Source of the DNA: Litorimonas sp964565335
GTDB taxonomy: Bacteria > Pseudomonadota > Alphaproteobacteria > Caulobacterales > Maricaulaceae
DNA length: 64,000 nt
Direction: 5' to 3'
Assembly (NCBI GenBank): GCA_964565335.1
Contig: CAZMEN010000002.1
Coordinates: 1 to 64,000 of the forward strand
Shown here: positions 1 to 9,578 of the stretch, piece by piece
Layout of the letters: each line of letters starts with the position of its first letter
Position numbering within the stretch: the stretch's first letter is position 1
Notes under the pieces: model-generated
Told to the model about the DNA's origin: nothing
Database searches by the model: none
What the model saw: the letters and a program-made list of their open reading frames with translations, nothing else
Program-made: the position numbers and the translations under genes

Positions 1-45
1 ACACTTGCTGTAACAAATTAGACGCAGTGGCTAATTACAAAAGCG

Positions 46-864
46 TCAGGAGTCTTCCTTTTGCCCCCAACCGAAACGGCGCATTGTTTTCGGGCTCGGA
101 ACGGGTTGAAGCTGATAAGGCCCTCCCTTAATGATTAACGCTGTCGCGTTCATATCTTCCAAATCTTCGCAGGAGAGAACGTCAAAGTCTTTGTGGCGTA
201 CGGAGGACAAAGCGACTTCTTCACCGTTCACAAAGGCAAAAGCCTGCAACACTGTTTTCGGGTCATCATATTTTACAGCCAAATAATCCGTATCAGGCAT
301 TAAAAACGCGAAAACGTCCGGTATCATTTTCTTATAGAACTTCTTCCCGTCCTTCGTCCCTTTTTCCAGCTCCTTCATAGAATGCTGCCCGGTTGTGTTA
401 TGGAAAAAGGGAGACAAGCCCATTTCGAAATACAGACCCTCATCGTCAAAAGGACGATCAGCTCGTGTCGGGTCTTCAACGCAAATATCCGAATCTGGCG
501 CCGCTCGGACAGAACTCATAAAGTTAGGCACTCGACCATCCTCCTTGGAAAATGGTAATTCGGTAACGACTTCGCTGCCCTTGGCCAGATAAAACCTGTC
601 AGGCCAAACGCCTCCGTCTTTAATCAGGAATTTCGGGTCAATCGTCACATCAACAACGTCCCGATACTTTTCCTTCACTTGAGCAATTTCATCAACGATT
701 TTTGGAACTGACTTCGCGGGAAAACAAAATATCTCTCCTCGTTTTTTCGTTTTATCCGCTGCCGCAGAAGTAGCATTAAAAACAGAGCTCAGGACTATAA
801 GCGCAATCACCGCGCTTTTCTTACATGAAGAAAAATGGGAGACCTGCGGTAAAATTGAACTCAT
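46..864 (-). CDS. Hypothetical secreted protein
   Basis: A 272-residue protein of unknown function. Residues about 15-36 form a hydrophobic stretch ending in Ala-rich sequence (NATSAAA), which reads as a Sec signal peptide, so the mature protein is probably periplasmic or exported. The mature part is acidic and charged with scattered Cys (in the FCFPAK, DICVED and LSCEDL segments) and no catalytic motif I recognise. The ATG at 864 has no strong Shine-Dalgarno sequence. It is divergent from the LptM-like lipoprotein gene, with about 100 bp between them. Related alphaproteobacteria commonly have argH upstream of lysA; that gene is not in this position here. Function unassigned. Confidence 0.7.
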   Translation of the reverse strand: MSSILPQVSHFSSCKKSAVIALIVLSSVFNATSAAADKTKKRGEIFCFPAKSVPKIVDEIAQVKEKYRDVVDVTIDPKFLIKDGGVWPDRFYLAKGSEVVTELPFSKEDGRVPNFMSSVRAAPDSDICVEDPTRADRPFDDEGLYFEMGLSPFFHNTTGQHSMKELEKGTKDGKKFYKKMIPDVFAFLMPDTDYLAVKYDDPKTVLQAFAFVNGEEVALSSVRHKDFDVLSCEDLEDMNATALIIKGGPYQLQPVPSPKTMRRFGWGQKEDS

Positions 865-963
865 TTATTTGTGATGCTTTCTATCGATTAATATGCGGTT
901 TGGGACTCGACCTAGTAAACACAACGCATTATCCAAGATGTGTCAATGATAGGAAACATGTCG

Positions 964-1233
964 ATGTCTTACGGCTTTATACAACGCATCAGAATAGAAA
1001 AAGTTTCACGTCCCATAGGCTTCACTTTCATTGGGGTAGCCATTCTGACATTGTCCGCTTGCGGAATTAAAGGAAGTTTAGAGACCCCTCCACCACTTTG
1101 GGGCGATGAGACTACGTCGAAAGACGAAACCAAAAAGGACGATTCTGTTTTGGACGAAAGTCCGATCAGCAAGACTAATGACGAAGACAATATTTTCAGT
1201 GATGATTATCTTGAGAATGACGAACCATTCTAA
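964..1233 (+). CDS. LptM-like small lipoprotein
   Basis: A small lipoprotein immediately upstream of lysA, the usual place for the LptM/YifL family, whose E. coli member helps mature the LPS translocon. A hydrophobic signal ends in the lipobox LSAC, and the following residues CGIKGSLETPP resemble the family's CGxKGPLxxP start. The remaining 50 or so residues are acidic and low in complexity. Starts at 940 (GTG), 946, 958 and 964 are all in frame. I chose ATG 964 because an AGGA sequence lies nine bases before it, giving 89 residues. Family assignment rests on the lipobox context and synteny; the function is inferred from the family. Confidence 0.7.
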   Translation: MSYGFIQRIRIEKVSRPIGFTFIGVAILTLSACGIKGSLETPPPLWGDETTSKDETKKDDSVLDESPISKTNDEDNIFSDDYLENDEPF

Positions 1234-1301
1234 ACCTTTTTCGAGATTACATTCCCAAACCCTATATTTCGGGCCGAACATTCTAAGATAAAGACTGATT
1301 C

Positions 1302-2570
1302 ATGCGTCATTTCGATTATAAAAACGGCGAAATTTATGCTGAAGATGTGCCCTTACGGGATATCGAAAAGGCAGTCGGAACGCCAGTTTATGTCTATTCG
1401 ACTGCAACTTTTGAAAGGCATTACTCTGTTTTTGCCGAAAGCTTCCGGGGCATTGACGCACTTGTCGCTTATTCCGTTAAAGCCAATTCTAATATTGCAG
1501 TTCTGGCGACACTAGCGAAAATGGGCGCGGGCGCGGATGTTGTCAGTGGCGGCGAAATGGCACGCGCCCTCCTGGCAGGGATTCCTGCCAATAAAATTGT
1601 CTTTTCCGGTGTCGGCAAAACACGTCAAGAGATGCATGCAGGATTAGAAGCGGGCATTCGCATTTTCAATGTTGAAAGCATAGCAGAGCTTGAAGTCCTG
1701 AATAAAGTAGCATTGGAACTTGGTAAAAAGGCGCCTATTGCGTTTCGCGTTAATCCCGATGTTACAGCAGGCGGCCATGATAAAATTTCAACGGGGAAAA
1801 AGGAAAACAAATTCGGTATAGCTTGGTCATCTGCCGAAGCGGCTTATGCACATGCGGGCAGCTTACCGGGCATTAAAATCGTTGGTGTGGATGTCCATAT
1901 CGGCAGCCAAATCGATGACCTCGCCCCTTTCGAGGCGGCTATCGCAAAGGTTGGTGGATTGATCACTCGCCTCCGCGAAGCCGGACATAAAATCCGTAGC
2001 TTCGACATTGGCGGTGGATTAGGAATTCCTTATGGTGACAATAGTAAAACACCCCCTCCTCCCGCAGAATATGGCGCCATGGTAAAACGCCTCACGGCCG
2101 GTATGAATGTAGAAATGATTTTTGAACCTGGCCGCATGATTGCCGGAAATGCGGGTATTCTACTGTCAAAAGTTTTGTATGTTAAACACGGTGAGGATCG
2201 AGACTTCCTTATCCTTGACGCCGCCATGAATGATTTAATCCGCCCCGCTCTTTATGATGCCTTCCACGACATTGAACCCGTTTTGGCGCCCGGCCCAAAT
2301 GTGAAAGAGACCACCTACGATGTCGTCGGCCCTATTTGTGAAAGCGGTGACACCTTCACCAAAGGCCGCGACATGCCATCCCTGCGAGCCGGTGAGTTAA
2401 TTGTCATGCACTCCGCAGGCGCTTATGGTGCAGTTCAAAGCAGTCAATACAATACGCGCCCACTTATTCCCGAGGTTTTGGTTAAAGGGGACAAGTTTGA
2501 GATAATCAGAGAACGACCAGAGATAGCAGATATTTTAAAAACTGAACGATTGCCGGATTGGCTAGACTAA
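1302..2570 (+). CDS. lysA: Diaminopimelate decarboxylase
   Basis: Converts meso-diaminopimelate to L-lysine and CO2, the last step of lysine synthesis, in the cytoplasm. It is a 422-residue fold-type III PLP enzyme, a normal length for LysA. Visible motifs are the PLP lysine in YSVKANSN (Lys60), HIGSQ (199-203), the glycine-rich phosphate loop GGGLG (237-241), EPGR (275-278) and CESGD with the catalytic Cys346 contributed across the dimer. The gene lies 68 bp after the LptM-like lipoprotein gene, the standard alphaproteobacterial pairing. Start ATG 1302 places the N-terminus as expected. Confidence 0.97.
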   Translation: MRHFDYKNGEIYAEDVPLRDIEKAVGTPVYVYSTATFERHYSVFAESFRGIDALVAYSVKANSNIAVLATLAKMGAGADVVSGGEMARALLAGIPANKIVFSGVGKTRQEMHAGLEAGIRIFNVESIAELEVLNKVALELGKKAPIAFRVNPDVTAGGHDKISTGKKENKFGIAWSSAEAAYAHAGSLPGIKIVGVDVHIGSQIDDLAPFEAAIAKVGGLITRLREAGHKIRSFDIGGGLGIPYGDNSKTPPPPAEYGAMVKRLTAGMNVEMIFEPGRMIAGNAGILLSKVLYVKHGEDRDFLILDAAMNDLIRPALYDAFHDIEPVLAPGPNVKETTYDVVGPICESGDTFTKGRDMPSLRAGELIVMHSAGAYGAVQSSQYNTRPLIPEVLVKGDKFEIIRERPEIADILKTERLPDWLD

Positions 2571-2654
2571 TTGCCTGTCAAAAAAAAGCGGCAAACTGTA
2601 GCTTGCCCAAAATTTAACACGACACAGAGAATTGGCGCTTTATAGTCTTTGCGA

Positions 2655-5357
2655 ATGACGGATTCACCCGAACATAACACAAACACACAAACGATAAGCC
2701 CCGCATTGAAAAAGCGGCTTAACCGCCATGTCAACTTAGCCCGGCTTTGGTTGTTTTGGGAGATCTACGTCCCCGTTTTCTTACTTGCGGTCTTATCACT
2801 CTGCGTCTTTCTTATTGGAGTTTTTGCAGGAATTTGGGAACGTATTGGCGATCCTTGGCGCGGCCTCGGGCTTCTAGCAACACTCTACATCCTGATTGTG
2901 GCCACCTATCGCGCTCAGAAACGCCCTATTCCCTCACGCTCAGACGCTAAAAGACGCGTGGAAACTGACTCACGTCAAAGTCATCGACCGCTTGATGTAT
3001 TGGAAGACAAACCTGCCATTGGTAAAGACAGTTGGAATCCGCATTACGAAAATGCGCTAGGTAAAGCTCGAAGGCTAAAACGCCCGACATTGGTTCCTTC
3101 CATTAAACCCCATGATCGATATTATCTGCGCTTTATTGTGCCTTTGTTATTGGCCGGTGCCATGGTTTTGGGTTCCGGCAGTAATATGGAGCGTTTGCGG
3201 CGGTCTGTGTTACCCATATGGCAATCCGGCATTAATCCGAATGACGTGACTTTCGAGGCATGGATTGACCCGCCCGAATATACAGGACGCCCCCCGATTT
3301 ACTTCAAAGGACAGGACGTCAAAGCTATTCCAGCCGGAAGTGAATGGGTGGCACGACTAAAAGGCGCAAAAAACGCCCCGCGTCCGAAATTGCTTCTCAG
3401 CGGTAAAACTCGTTATTTGCGCATAACCCAATTAGGCCCTGAGAGTTTTGAGGCACGGTCCGTTATCAATCAATCTGGTAAAGGCGTTTGGAGGATAGGC
3501 CCGACACGCAAAGTATGGGACTTAAATGTTGTACCGGATCAAGCCCCCACCGTCTCTTTCAACGAAACACCCGACGCTGACAAACAAGATCGCCTTGTCA
3601 TTCCGTATTCATTTGAGGATGATTACGGCGTCACAGAACTACATTTGGAAATGGCGGAAATTTTGTCTGGCGATAGTGCGCCTTTTTCCAATTCGAAAAG
3701 TGTTTCGATACCGCTTTCTGGTGGCTCCCTACCAAAGGCAGAGGGAGTCGAAGCGAGATTAGACTTAACACGTCATGTATTGGCAGGGAAAAAAATTGTT
3801 GCCCGCCTTGTCGCATCTGATGGCGCTGGACAATTTGGCTATTCTGAAAATCAATATTTTACGGTGCCTGACAAAATATTCGTTGAACCTCTTGCCAAAG
3901 CGATTGTTGAGCAGCGCAATTTAATTCTATCGGCTTTGGATGAAGGTTACGCCCCCGAACCTACGGCACGATATAAACCTGGTGTTGTATATGATACTTT
4001 TGAGCCCGAGCTGCGCCTAAATCGAGCACCCAAAAATATTCAGAGAGCCGCTTTGTTAATTGAAGCAGTTACTGATAGACCAGATGGTGTTTTCCAAGAT
4101 CCGACCGTTTACTTGACTTTACGGAATGTTCGGTCTCGCCTGCGATATACGCGTGAGGCGCACACTCTCAAACCCATACCGGATGAAATGTGGTCGATCG
4201 CATTGCGGGCTGAGTTTGGTGTTTTAGGGACAGCATTGCAGGAAATGCGCGAAGCCGAACAAGCTTTGCGCGAAGGTATGGCACGCCGTTCGCCACAGCG
4301 CGAAATCGATACTCTGTTTGAGCGCTACAATAATGCTGTAGATGCTTACACCGAGGAGCTCCGGCGCAAGGCCATGGAAGAAGGTAATTTCGCGGATGAA
4401 GAAGGCGGCGGCGGGAGCGGATTGCAATCCACAAATGAGATCGAAGAACTGCTGAAAGCCATCGAAGAAGCCAATAAGGCAGGGGATGTTGAAGGTGCTC
4501 GTCTTGCCTTGGCACGCTTGGCGGAAGTTTTAGAGAATATGGAAGTACAACTCTCCCGTTCGCAAGGCAGCGGCGGCGGCGATGGGCTACAAGGCGAAAT
4601 GAGCGAGGAAATGAAAGAAAACCTCGAAGAACTCGCTGATCTTTTGGGTGAGCAACGCGAATTGCAAGACGAAACGGAAGAAGCTCAAAGAGAGGCCGAT
4701 AGAGAGTCAGGGAATAATGGCGCAGGCGAAGCTGAACAGGGTAATGCACTAACTCCGGGTGAATTGGCCCAAAGACAGGAAAACCTCGAAAGCCTTCTAA
4801 GCGAACTGGGTGAAAACGCAGCTAACCTTGCACAACCAGGTGCGGATACTGGCGAAAGCCCAAGCGATGAACCGTCGGGAAATGAAGGACAAAGCGGTGG
4901 CTCAAATTCTGACAATGATGGCGAAGATCCTACATCGGGTCAAAGCGGAACAGAAGACGGAGGCGGTGCAAGCGGTGAGTCAGAATCGGCACAACAAGCC
5001 CTATCCCGTGCGCAAGGCGCTATGTCTGATGCCGCACGTGCCTTGAATGAAGGCAATTTCGGAGGAGCCAGCGAAGCGCAGGAAGACGCCATTAAAGCCT
5101 TGCGGCAGGCCGGACAATCATTAGCAGAAGCGGCTATGGCGCAATCTGGAGAACCTACTGAAGGGAGCGATGAACAAGACCCCCTAGGCCGCGATAATAG
5201 CGGACTGGCAACAGATGACTCCGATGTCGATATTGATAATCGCGACAATGCCACACGTTCACGCGAGTTATTAGAAGAGCTGCGCCGTAGAGCGGCCGAA
5301 CAAGAACGCAGTCAAGAAGAGAGGGACTACCTGGAGCGTTTATTAAAGCGGTTCTAA
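2655..5357 (+). CDS. DUF4175 / TIGR02302 family membrane protein
   Basis: A large protein (about 900 residues) of the alphaproteobacterial low-complexity family TIGR02302 (DUF4175), function unknown. Two membrane segments lie within the first 90 residues and a third near residues 155-175. A long, probably periplasmic region follows, and then a Glu/Gln/Gly/Ser-rich coiled-coil half from about residue 540 onward. The C-terminus is charged (DYLERLLKRF). The first possible start is TTG 2649; ATG 2655 (MTDSPEH) is preferred. It follows lysA and precedes a zinc-ribbon gene and ftsEX, a conserved neighbourhood in this class, which suggests an envelope or cell-division role. That role is inferred from context only. 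Confidence 0.85.
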   Translation: MTDSPEHNTNTQTISPALKKRLNRHVNLARLWLFWEIYVPVFLLAVLSLCVFLIGVFAGIWERIGDPWRGLGLLATLYILIVATYRAQKRPIPSRSDAKRRVETDSRQSHRPLDVLEDKPAIGKDSWNPHYENALGKARRLKRPTLVPSIKPHDRYYLRFIVPLLLAGAMVLGSGSNMERLRRSVLPIWQSGINPNDVTFEAWIDPPEYTGRPPIYFKGQDVKAIPAGSEWVARLKGAKNAPRPKLLLSGKTRYLRITQLGPESFEARSVINQSGKGVWRIGPTRKVWDLNVVPDQAPTVSFNETPDADKQDRLVIPYSFEDDYGVTELHLEMAEILSGDSAPFSNSKSVSIPLSGGSLPKAEGVEARLDLTRHVLAGKKIVARLVASDGAGQFGYSENQYFTVPDKIFVEPLAKAIVEQRNLILSALDEGYAPEPTARYKPGVVYDTFEPELRLNRAPKNIQRAALLIEAVTDRPDGVFQDPTVYLTLRNVRSRLRYTREAHTLKPIPDEMWSIALRAEFGVLGTALQEMREAEQALREGMARRSPQREIDTLFERYNNAVDAYTEELRRKAMEEGNFADEEGGGGSGLQSTNEIEELLKAIEEANKAGDVEGARLALARLAEVLENMEVQLSRSQGSGGGDGLQGEMSEEMKENLEELADLLGEQRELQDETEEAQREADRESGNNGAGEAEQGNALTPGELAQRQENLESLLSELGENAANLAQPGADTGESPSDEPSGNEGQSGGSNSDNDGEDPTSGQSGTEDGGGASGESESAQQALSRAQGAMSDAARALNEGNFGGASEAQEDAIKALRQAGQSLAEAAMAQSGEPTEGSDEQDPLGRDNSGLATDDSDVDIDNRDNATRSRELLEELRRRAAEQERSQEERDYLERLLKRF

Positions 5358-5404
5358 TATAAATAGTTCCTTCACGGGCCATTTCGTCTGGAACACTCTA
5401 TATT

Positions 5405-6196
5405 TTATTGATTGCGCATCCGAAATTTCACTTCGACAGCATCAGGCGGTGGATTTGGAAATTCGGTTTGATAACTTAATTGCGCATTTCCAGCGACAAT
5501 CGTTTCTTCAAAAATATACTCCCATCGGGCAATTTCTTCATCGGCTGGATTATGAAGTGTGAAGATAATAGGTCTCAAAGGTTTCGACTCTCCTGTTAAA
5601 TTTGTGACCTTTCCTGTAATTTCTATGACTGGGCCATTATTTCGCTCAGATATTTTTATCAAAGGCTTCTCAACCCGTAAGCCACTCTGACTAACATCAA
5701 TATTGAGCGCATTATAAAACGGGACACTCGCAGGATAACGCGAGGCAATCGCCTCTTTGGCCGCATAAAGAATAATGCAAAAACCTAAAATTATAGCGAG
5801 CGGAATAAGCCAGATGAGCAGGATTATACGCCGACGGGCCTTTCTCTTATTTGCCTCAACCTTATCCCGCATAACCGCATCAGCAGTTTTGAACGCTAAA
5901 CTGTGAGGGTCTTCAACTCTCTCATCCGCAAAATCGCTGCCACCAAAATTTGCATCGGCTGAACCGAGGCGGGAGGAGAAAGCCTGTTTCCCGAATTCAG
6001 AAACCGTCTCATTTCCTAAACTATCAGACTCTATATCTGCCAAATGTAAATCATCTGGTGTTTCTGTTACGGGCTGCTTTTTTTCAACAAACCAAGCCGT
6101 TTTGCATTTGGCACAACGCACTGTACGCCCATTCGGCCCGATGGCTGCTTCTTTTGCTACATAACGGGTGGAACATTCGGGACAGGTGAGTATCAT
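5405..6196 (-). CDS. Zinc-ribbon (MJ0042) and DUF3426-like membrane protein
   Basis: A 263-residue protein beginning with an MJ0042-type zinc ribbon: Cys5-x2-Cys8 and Cys28-x2-Cys31 in MILTCPEC...RCAKC. An acidic linker is followed by one basic-flanked membrane helix (about residues 122-146), and then a DUF3426-like extracytoplasmic beta domain. The same arrangement is commonly found next to ftsE in alphaproteobacteria. I chose ATG 6196 rather than the upstream GTG 6232 because the zinc ribbon normally starts at the N-terminus. The gene runs divergently from ftsE. Function is unknown; linking metal binding or redox sensing in the cytoplasm to the envelope is a guess. Confidence 0.8.
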   Translation of the reverse strand: MILTCPECSTRYVAKEAAIGPNGRTVRCAKCKTAWFVEKKQPVTETPDDLHLADIESDSLGNETVSEFGKQAFSSRLGSADANFGGSDFADERVEDPHSLAFKTADAVMRDKVEANKRKARRRIILLIWLIPLAIILGFCIILYAAKEAIASRYPASVPFYNALNIDVSQSGLRVEKPLIKISERNNGPVIEITGKVTNLTGESKPLRPIIFTLHNPADEEIARWEYIFEETIVAGNAQLSYQTEFPNPPPDAVEVKFRMRNQ

Positions 6197-6288
6197 AAGA
6201 TTCGTTTCATGGATTGAACTACGTTTTGACACGGACTGCCATAAACGCCAAGACGTCTGATAAAGAATGCGGGGTTACCGGAGAAAAA

Positions 6289-7005
6289 ATGCACTCTGAC
6301 ATTATCAGCTTTCGTGATGTCGGCTTGCGTTATGGACGTGGTCCGGAAATCCTATCGGATGTGAGCCTATCTCTACCCAAAGGCAGCTTCACCTTTCTGA
6401 CGGGACCCTCAGGTGCAGGAAAATCCAGCTTATTGAAACTATGCTATTTAGCACTAACGCCTTCACGCGGACAAATCACAACCTTTGGCACCGACTCTGC
6501 CCTTCTCAATAGTAAAGAAGTTCAGGCTATTCGGCGTAAAATCGGTGTTGTGTTGCAGGACTTTACTCTGATTGACCATTTGAGTGTGTTTGAGAATGTG
6601 GCACTCCCCTTGCGGGTCACAGGACAGCCGCGCACTCAATATTCTCGAGATGTTATCGAGTTATTACAATGGGTCGGCTTGGGCCATCGACTGCAGGCTT
6701 ATCCGCCGACATTATCCGGTGGAGAGAAGCAGCGTGCCGCCATTGCGAGGGCCGTAATCGCAAAACCCAAATTGCTGATTGCTGACGAACCTACAGGTAA
6801 TGTCGACCCGGAAATCGGCCGTCGCTTGCTTCGATTATTCGCGGAAATGAACCGCGTCGGAACAACCATCATGATTGCCACTCATGACATCGATTTGATC
6901 CAAGAGCTAGACGCGCGAGTTTTACGCATCGAAGAGGGCCGCGTTTATAAAGGCCTTAACAGAACAGGCGCTAACAGAGGCGCAAGTTTGGGAGACGTAT
7001 TATGA
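6289..7005 (+). CDS. ftsE: Cell division ATP-binding protein FtsE
   Basis: ATPase of the FtsEX complex, which couples ATP hydrolysis at the septum to activation of periplasmic murein hydrolases. Complete ABC motifs: Walker A GPSGAGKSS (39-47), Q-loop Gln90, signature LSGGEKQRA (142-150), Walker B LLIADEPTGN (162-171) and a switch His in ATHD. I chose ATG 6289, which has a GGAG sequence six bases upstream; the open frame extends to 6214 but the extra residues lack similarity to FtsE. The stop overlaps the ftsX start by four bases (ATGA), indicating translational coupling. Confidence 0.95.
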   Translation: MHSDIISFRDVGLRYGRGPEILSDVSLSLPKGSFTFLTGPSGAGKSSLLKLCYLALTPSRGQITTFGTDSALLNSKEVQAIRRKIGVVLQDFTLIDHLSVFENVALPLRVTGQPRTQYSRDVIELLQWVGLGHRLQAYPPTLSGGEKQRAAIARAVIAKPKLLIADEPTGNVDPEIGRRLLRLFAEMNRVGTTIMIATHDIDLIQELDARVLRIEEGRVYKGLNRTGANRGASLGDVL

Positions 7006-7919
7006 GCCGCTCTCCTACCCCCATTCCGCCTCAACAAGCTATATTATTTCGCCGTGGGCATAATATACGAGCCCTAATAATTGTTCTAGCCATCATGGCT
7101 TTCATGGCCGGTTTGGCCCTATTATTTTCACGCGCAACGCTCCGTTTGTCGGGAGATTGGCAGTCTCAATTATCACGCTCCTTGACGGTTCAAGTTACAT
7201 TAGCGCCTCTATCAGAGGAAAACGGTTTTGATAATCAAATGAATTTTGCCGAACAGACGATACGTTCTGTTCTTGACTCTAACATATCCGTGTCCGTTAT
7301 GAAAAAACGCGAGTCTGAGGCCTTGATAAAACCATGGATTGGGAATTTAGACCTACCAGACAGCCTGACACTCCCCGGCCTTGTGTCAGTTGAAACGCGT
7401 GATGGCACGACACTCCCTTCTGCCTCAACATTGGAACGACAACTTCAAGATTTAGGCATTGTCGCATCTGTTGATGATCACTCGCGCTGGGAAAACCAAA
7501 TTCAGGAAACGGCGCGAAATCTTGTCCTTAGCGGAGGCGGGTTGTTGGCTCTGCTGCTTTTTGCCGCTATTTGTGTGAGCCTATTTGCTACGCAAGCCTC
7601 GATGGCAGCTCAACGGTCTATCATCACAGTTCTGGCACAGGTAGGCGCCACAGACGGTTACATTGCGGGATTATTCATTCGCCAAGCCGCCCAGAGAAGC
7701 GCTATCGGTGCAGGTATCGGCTTGCTGGGACTCGTATTTATATGGACGCTCTTATCGTTCTCCCTCATCAGTGAAGACATTTTTTGGTCGGGTCTAATAG
7801 ATAGTTTAGCAGATTTATTTTGGCTCGGGGGACTGTGGTTTTTATATGTTTTGTTTTTTGCGCTAGCAGCTGGTTTCGCCACCAAGCGCGCCCTGATTGA
7901 TGATAGGCGGCGGGCCTAA
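7002..7919 (+). CDS. ftsX: Cell division protein FtsX
   Basis: Membrane partner of FtsE, 305 residues, a normal length for the family. It shows the FtsX topology: one membrane helix near residues 24-47, a periplasmic domain of about 120 residues that in the family contacts murein hydrolase activators, and three more helices near 172-196, 226-256 and 268-297. Sequence similarity among FtsX proteins is low, so the assignment leans on topology and on the four-base overlap with ftsE. It is followed one base later by the YdcF-type gene, probably in the same transcript. Confidence 0.93.
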   Translation: MSRSPTPIPPQQAILFRRGHNIRALIIVLAIMAFMAGLALLFSRATLRLSGDWQSQLSRSLTVQVTLAPLSEENGFDNQMNFAEQTIRSVLDSNISVSVMKKRESEALIKPWIGNLDLPDSLTLPGLVSVETRDGTTLPSASTLERQLQDLGIVASVDDHSRWENQIQETARNLVLSGGGLLALLLFAAICVSLFATQASMAAQRSIITVLAQVGATDGYIAGLFIRQAAQRSAIGAGIGLLGLVFIWTLLSFSLISEDIFWSGLIDSLADLFWLGGLWFLYVLFFALAAGFATKRALIDDRRRA

Positions 7920-7920
7920 T

Positions 7921-8598
7921 ATGGTCAGACGAGATAAAGAAACAAAACAGGCTAAGAAAAAAGCCATGCGTCGGGGGTGGCTAAAATTCTTCGGTCTGCT
8001 TTTCATGGTTGCCTGTGGTATTTTAATTAGTGGCTTCGTTATTTTTGCTGAAAAGGTCGATGGGTCAATCACGCCTAAAACTGTGCCCAAAGCCGATGGA
8101 ATTGTTGTCTGGACAGGCCCAGGAGGCGGACGTTTGGAAGCGGCTGCTAAACTTTTGAAACAAGGTAAAGGAGAACGTCTACTCATTTCGGGCGTCAACG
8201 TCGATTTAAAATCGGAAACCGTGCTCAATTTATTGGATTTAGACGCCGCTATGAGGGATTGTTGTGTCGATCTGGACTACGCTGCCGAAGACACGATTGG
8301 AAATGCCCGCGAAACGGCTATTTGGGCAGAAGCACTTGGTTATGACCACATACTCTTAGTTACCTCTTCTTATCATATGCCGCGGGCAGAAATCGAAATA
8401 GCTGTGGCTTCGGGCCGAATGCGGATTACACCCTACCCTGTTCCCCGCAGCCATGATGAGACATGGTATTCAGATGGTGCACGCTTCAAAAGACTGTGTA
8501 ATGAATACGCCAAACTTATCCTAGCCATGCTGCGGGGAACTGAAACGAGAAACAGGAATAGTGTCCCGGACGTACCTCTGCCTAAACCTGAAGAGTAA
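7921..8598 (+). CDS. YdcF/SanA-type DUF218 membrane protein
   Basis: A 225-residue protein with one N-terminal membrane helix (about 22-45) and a DUF218 domain of the YdcF/SanA type. Family hallmarks seen are a VVWTGPGGGR strand-loop, a GKGERLLISGVN segment, an Asn-x-Arg-Glu-Thr region (GNARETAIWAEAL) and LLVTSSYHMPRA. Members of this family are linked to envelope integrity, but the biochemical activity is not settled. ATG 7921 lies one base after the ftsX stop with AGGCGG upstream, so it is read as part of an ftsE-ftsX-ydcF operon. The next gene is convergent, 24 bp away, with no clear terminator hairpin between them. Confidence 0.85.
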   Translation: MVRRDKETKQAKKKAMRRGWLKFFGLLFMVACGILISGFVIFAEKVDGSITPKTVPKADGIVVWTGPGGGRLEAAAKLLKQGKGERLLISGVNVDLKSETVLNLLDLDAAMRDCCVDLDYAAEDTIGNARETAIWAEALGYDHILLVTSSYHMPRAEIEIAVASGRMRITPYPVPRSHDETWYSDGARFKRLCNEYAKLILAMLRGTETRNRNSVPDVPLPKPEE

Positions 8599-8622
8599 AT
8601 AAACTCGGGGGGTTTTTAGGTT

Positions 8623-9528
8623 TCAATCATCTCGCCCAAAATTAGGTGTCGCACTATCTTGGCCCGCATCCACGATACGACGACGAATATCCCGCGTTTT
8701 GGCAAAATGCTCTAATAGCGTCTCGCCGTCCTCCCAACGAATAGCTCGCTTCAAAGCTGTCAGATCTTCAATAAAACGGTCGACCACTTCTAATGTTGCC
8801 TCACGATTGGAGAGAAATACATCTCGCCACATGACAGGGTCAGAGGCCGCAATCCGCGTGAAATCACGGAAACCGCCAGCAGAAAATTTTACAACTTCAT
8901 TACGGGTGACGGTTTCCATATCTACGGCCGTTCCAACTAATGTATAAGCTATCAAATGCGGAACATGAGATGTCGTTGCCAAAACAATATCATGACGTTC
9001 AGGCGTCATGATCGCGACTTCACTTCCCAAACCTTGCCAAAAAGATTTGAGAATTTCAGTCTCTTTCAAACCCTCTTTCGTGGGCGTCAAAACGCACCAA
9101 CGTTCTTTGAACATTTCAGAAAATCCAGCCTCAGGGCCGCTATATTCAGTTCCTGCAATCGGATGGCCGGCCACGAAAGTAATATCGGGCCGCATAAACG
9201 GCTCAACGTCTTTAATCACAGCGCCTTTAATCGAGCCAACATCGGACAATATCGCGTCCGCTTTCATGCTCGGAATAATCTTCTCCGCCACATCACCCAT
9301 ACGCCCAGGAGGAACACATAATATGACGAGGTCAGCTTGCGACGCATAATATTCCGCCTGCCCTTCACTCACGCCATCGGCAAACCCCAAACGTTCAATT
9401 GCCGCGCAGACAGACGGCGAATTATCCATCATGTAAACTGTTTTAGCCTGATCATAAGCCTTCGCAGCCCGCGCAATCGAACTGCCGATTAAGCCGCCGC
9501 CGACAATCAAGAGTGTGTCCAAGGTCAT
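8623..9528 (-). CDS. tyrC: Prephenate/arogenate dehydrogenase (TyrA family)
   Basis: A 301-residue NAD(P)-dependent dehydrogenase of tyrosine biosynthesis, oxidising prephenate and/or arogenate with loss of CO2. The N-terminal Rossmann motif GGGLIGSS (10-17) and the segments SDVGSIKG and GHPIAGTEYSGPE are characteristic of the cyclohexadienyl dehydrogenase family. The active-site His lies within GHPIAG and in the HVPHLIAYTL helix. The neighbour on the same strand, 50 bp upstream, encodes chorismate mutase, the preceding pathway step. No ACT domain is fused, so no built-in tyrosine feedback domain is evident. Substrate preference cannot be told from sequence alone. Confidence 0.92.
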   Translation of the reverse strand: MTLDTLLIVGGGLIGSSIARAAKAYDQAKTVYMMDNSPSVCAAIERLGFADGVSEGQAEYYASQADLVILCVPPGRMGDVAEKIIPSMKADAILSDVGSIKGAVIKDVEPFMRPDITFVAGHPIAGTEYSGPEAGFSEMFKERWCVLTPTKEGLKETEILKSFWQGLGSEVAIMTPERHDIVLATTSHVPHLIAYTLVGTAVDMETVTRNEVVKFSAGGFRDFTRIAASDPVMWRDVFLSNREATLEVVDRFIEDLTALKRAIRWEDGETLLEHFAKTRDIRRRIVDAGQDSATPNFGRDD

Positions 9529-9578
9529 AAGAATTGTTTTCCAGGAAATTTCTTAGTCGTTTCAAATGTAAAGCCGAG

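Noticed and set aside
4168..4749. Long minus-strand open frame inside the DUF4175 gene
   Set aside because: A shadow of the low-complexity Glu/Gln-rich coding region; no ribosome site or family similarity.
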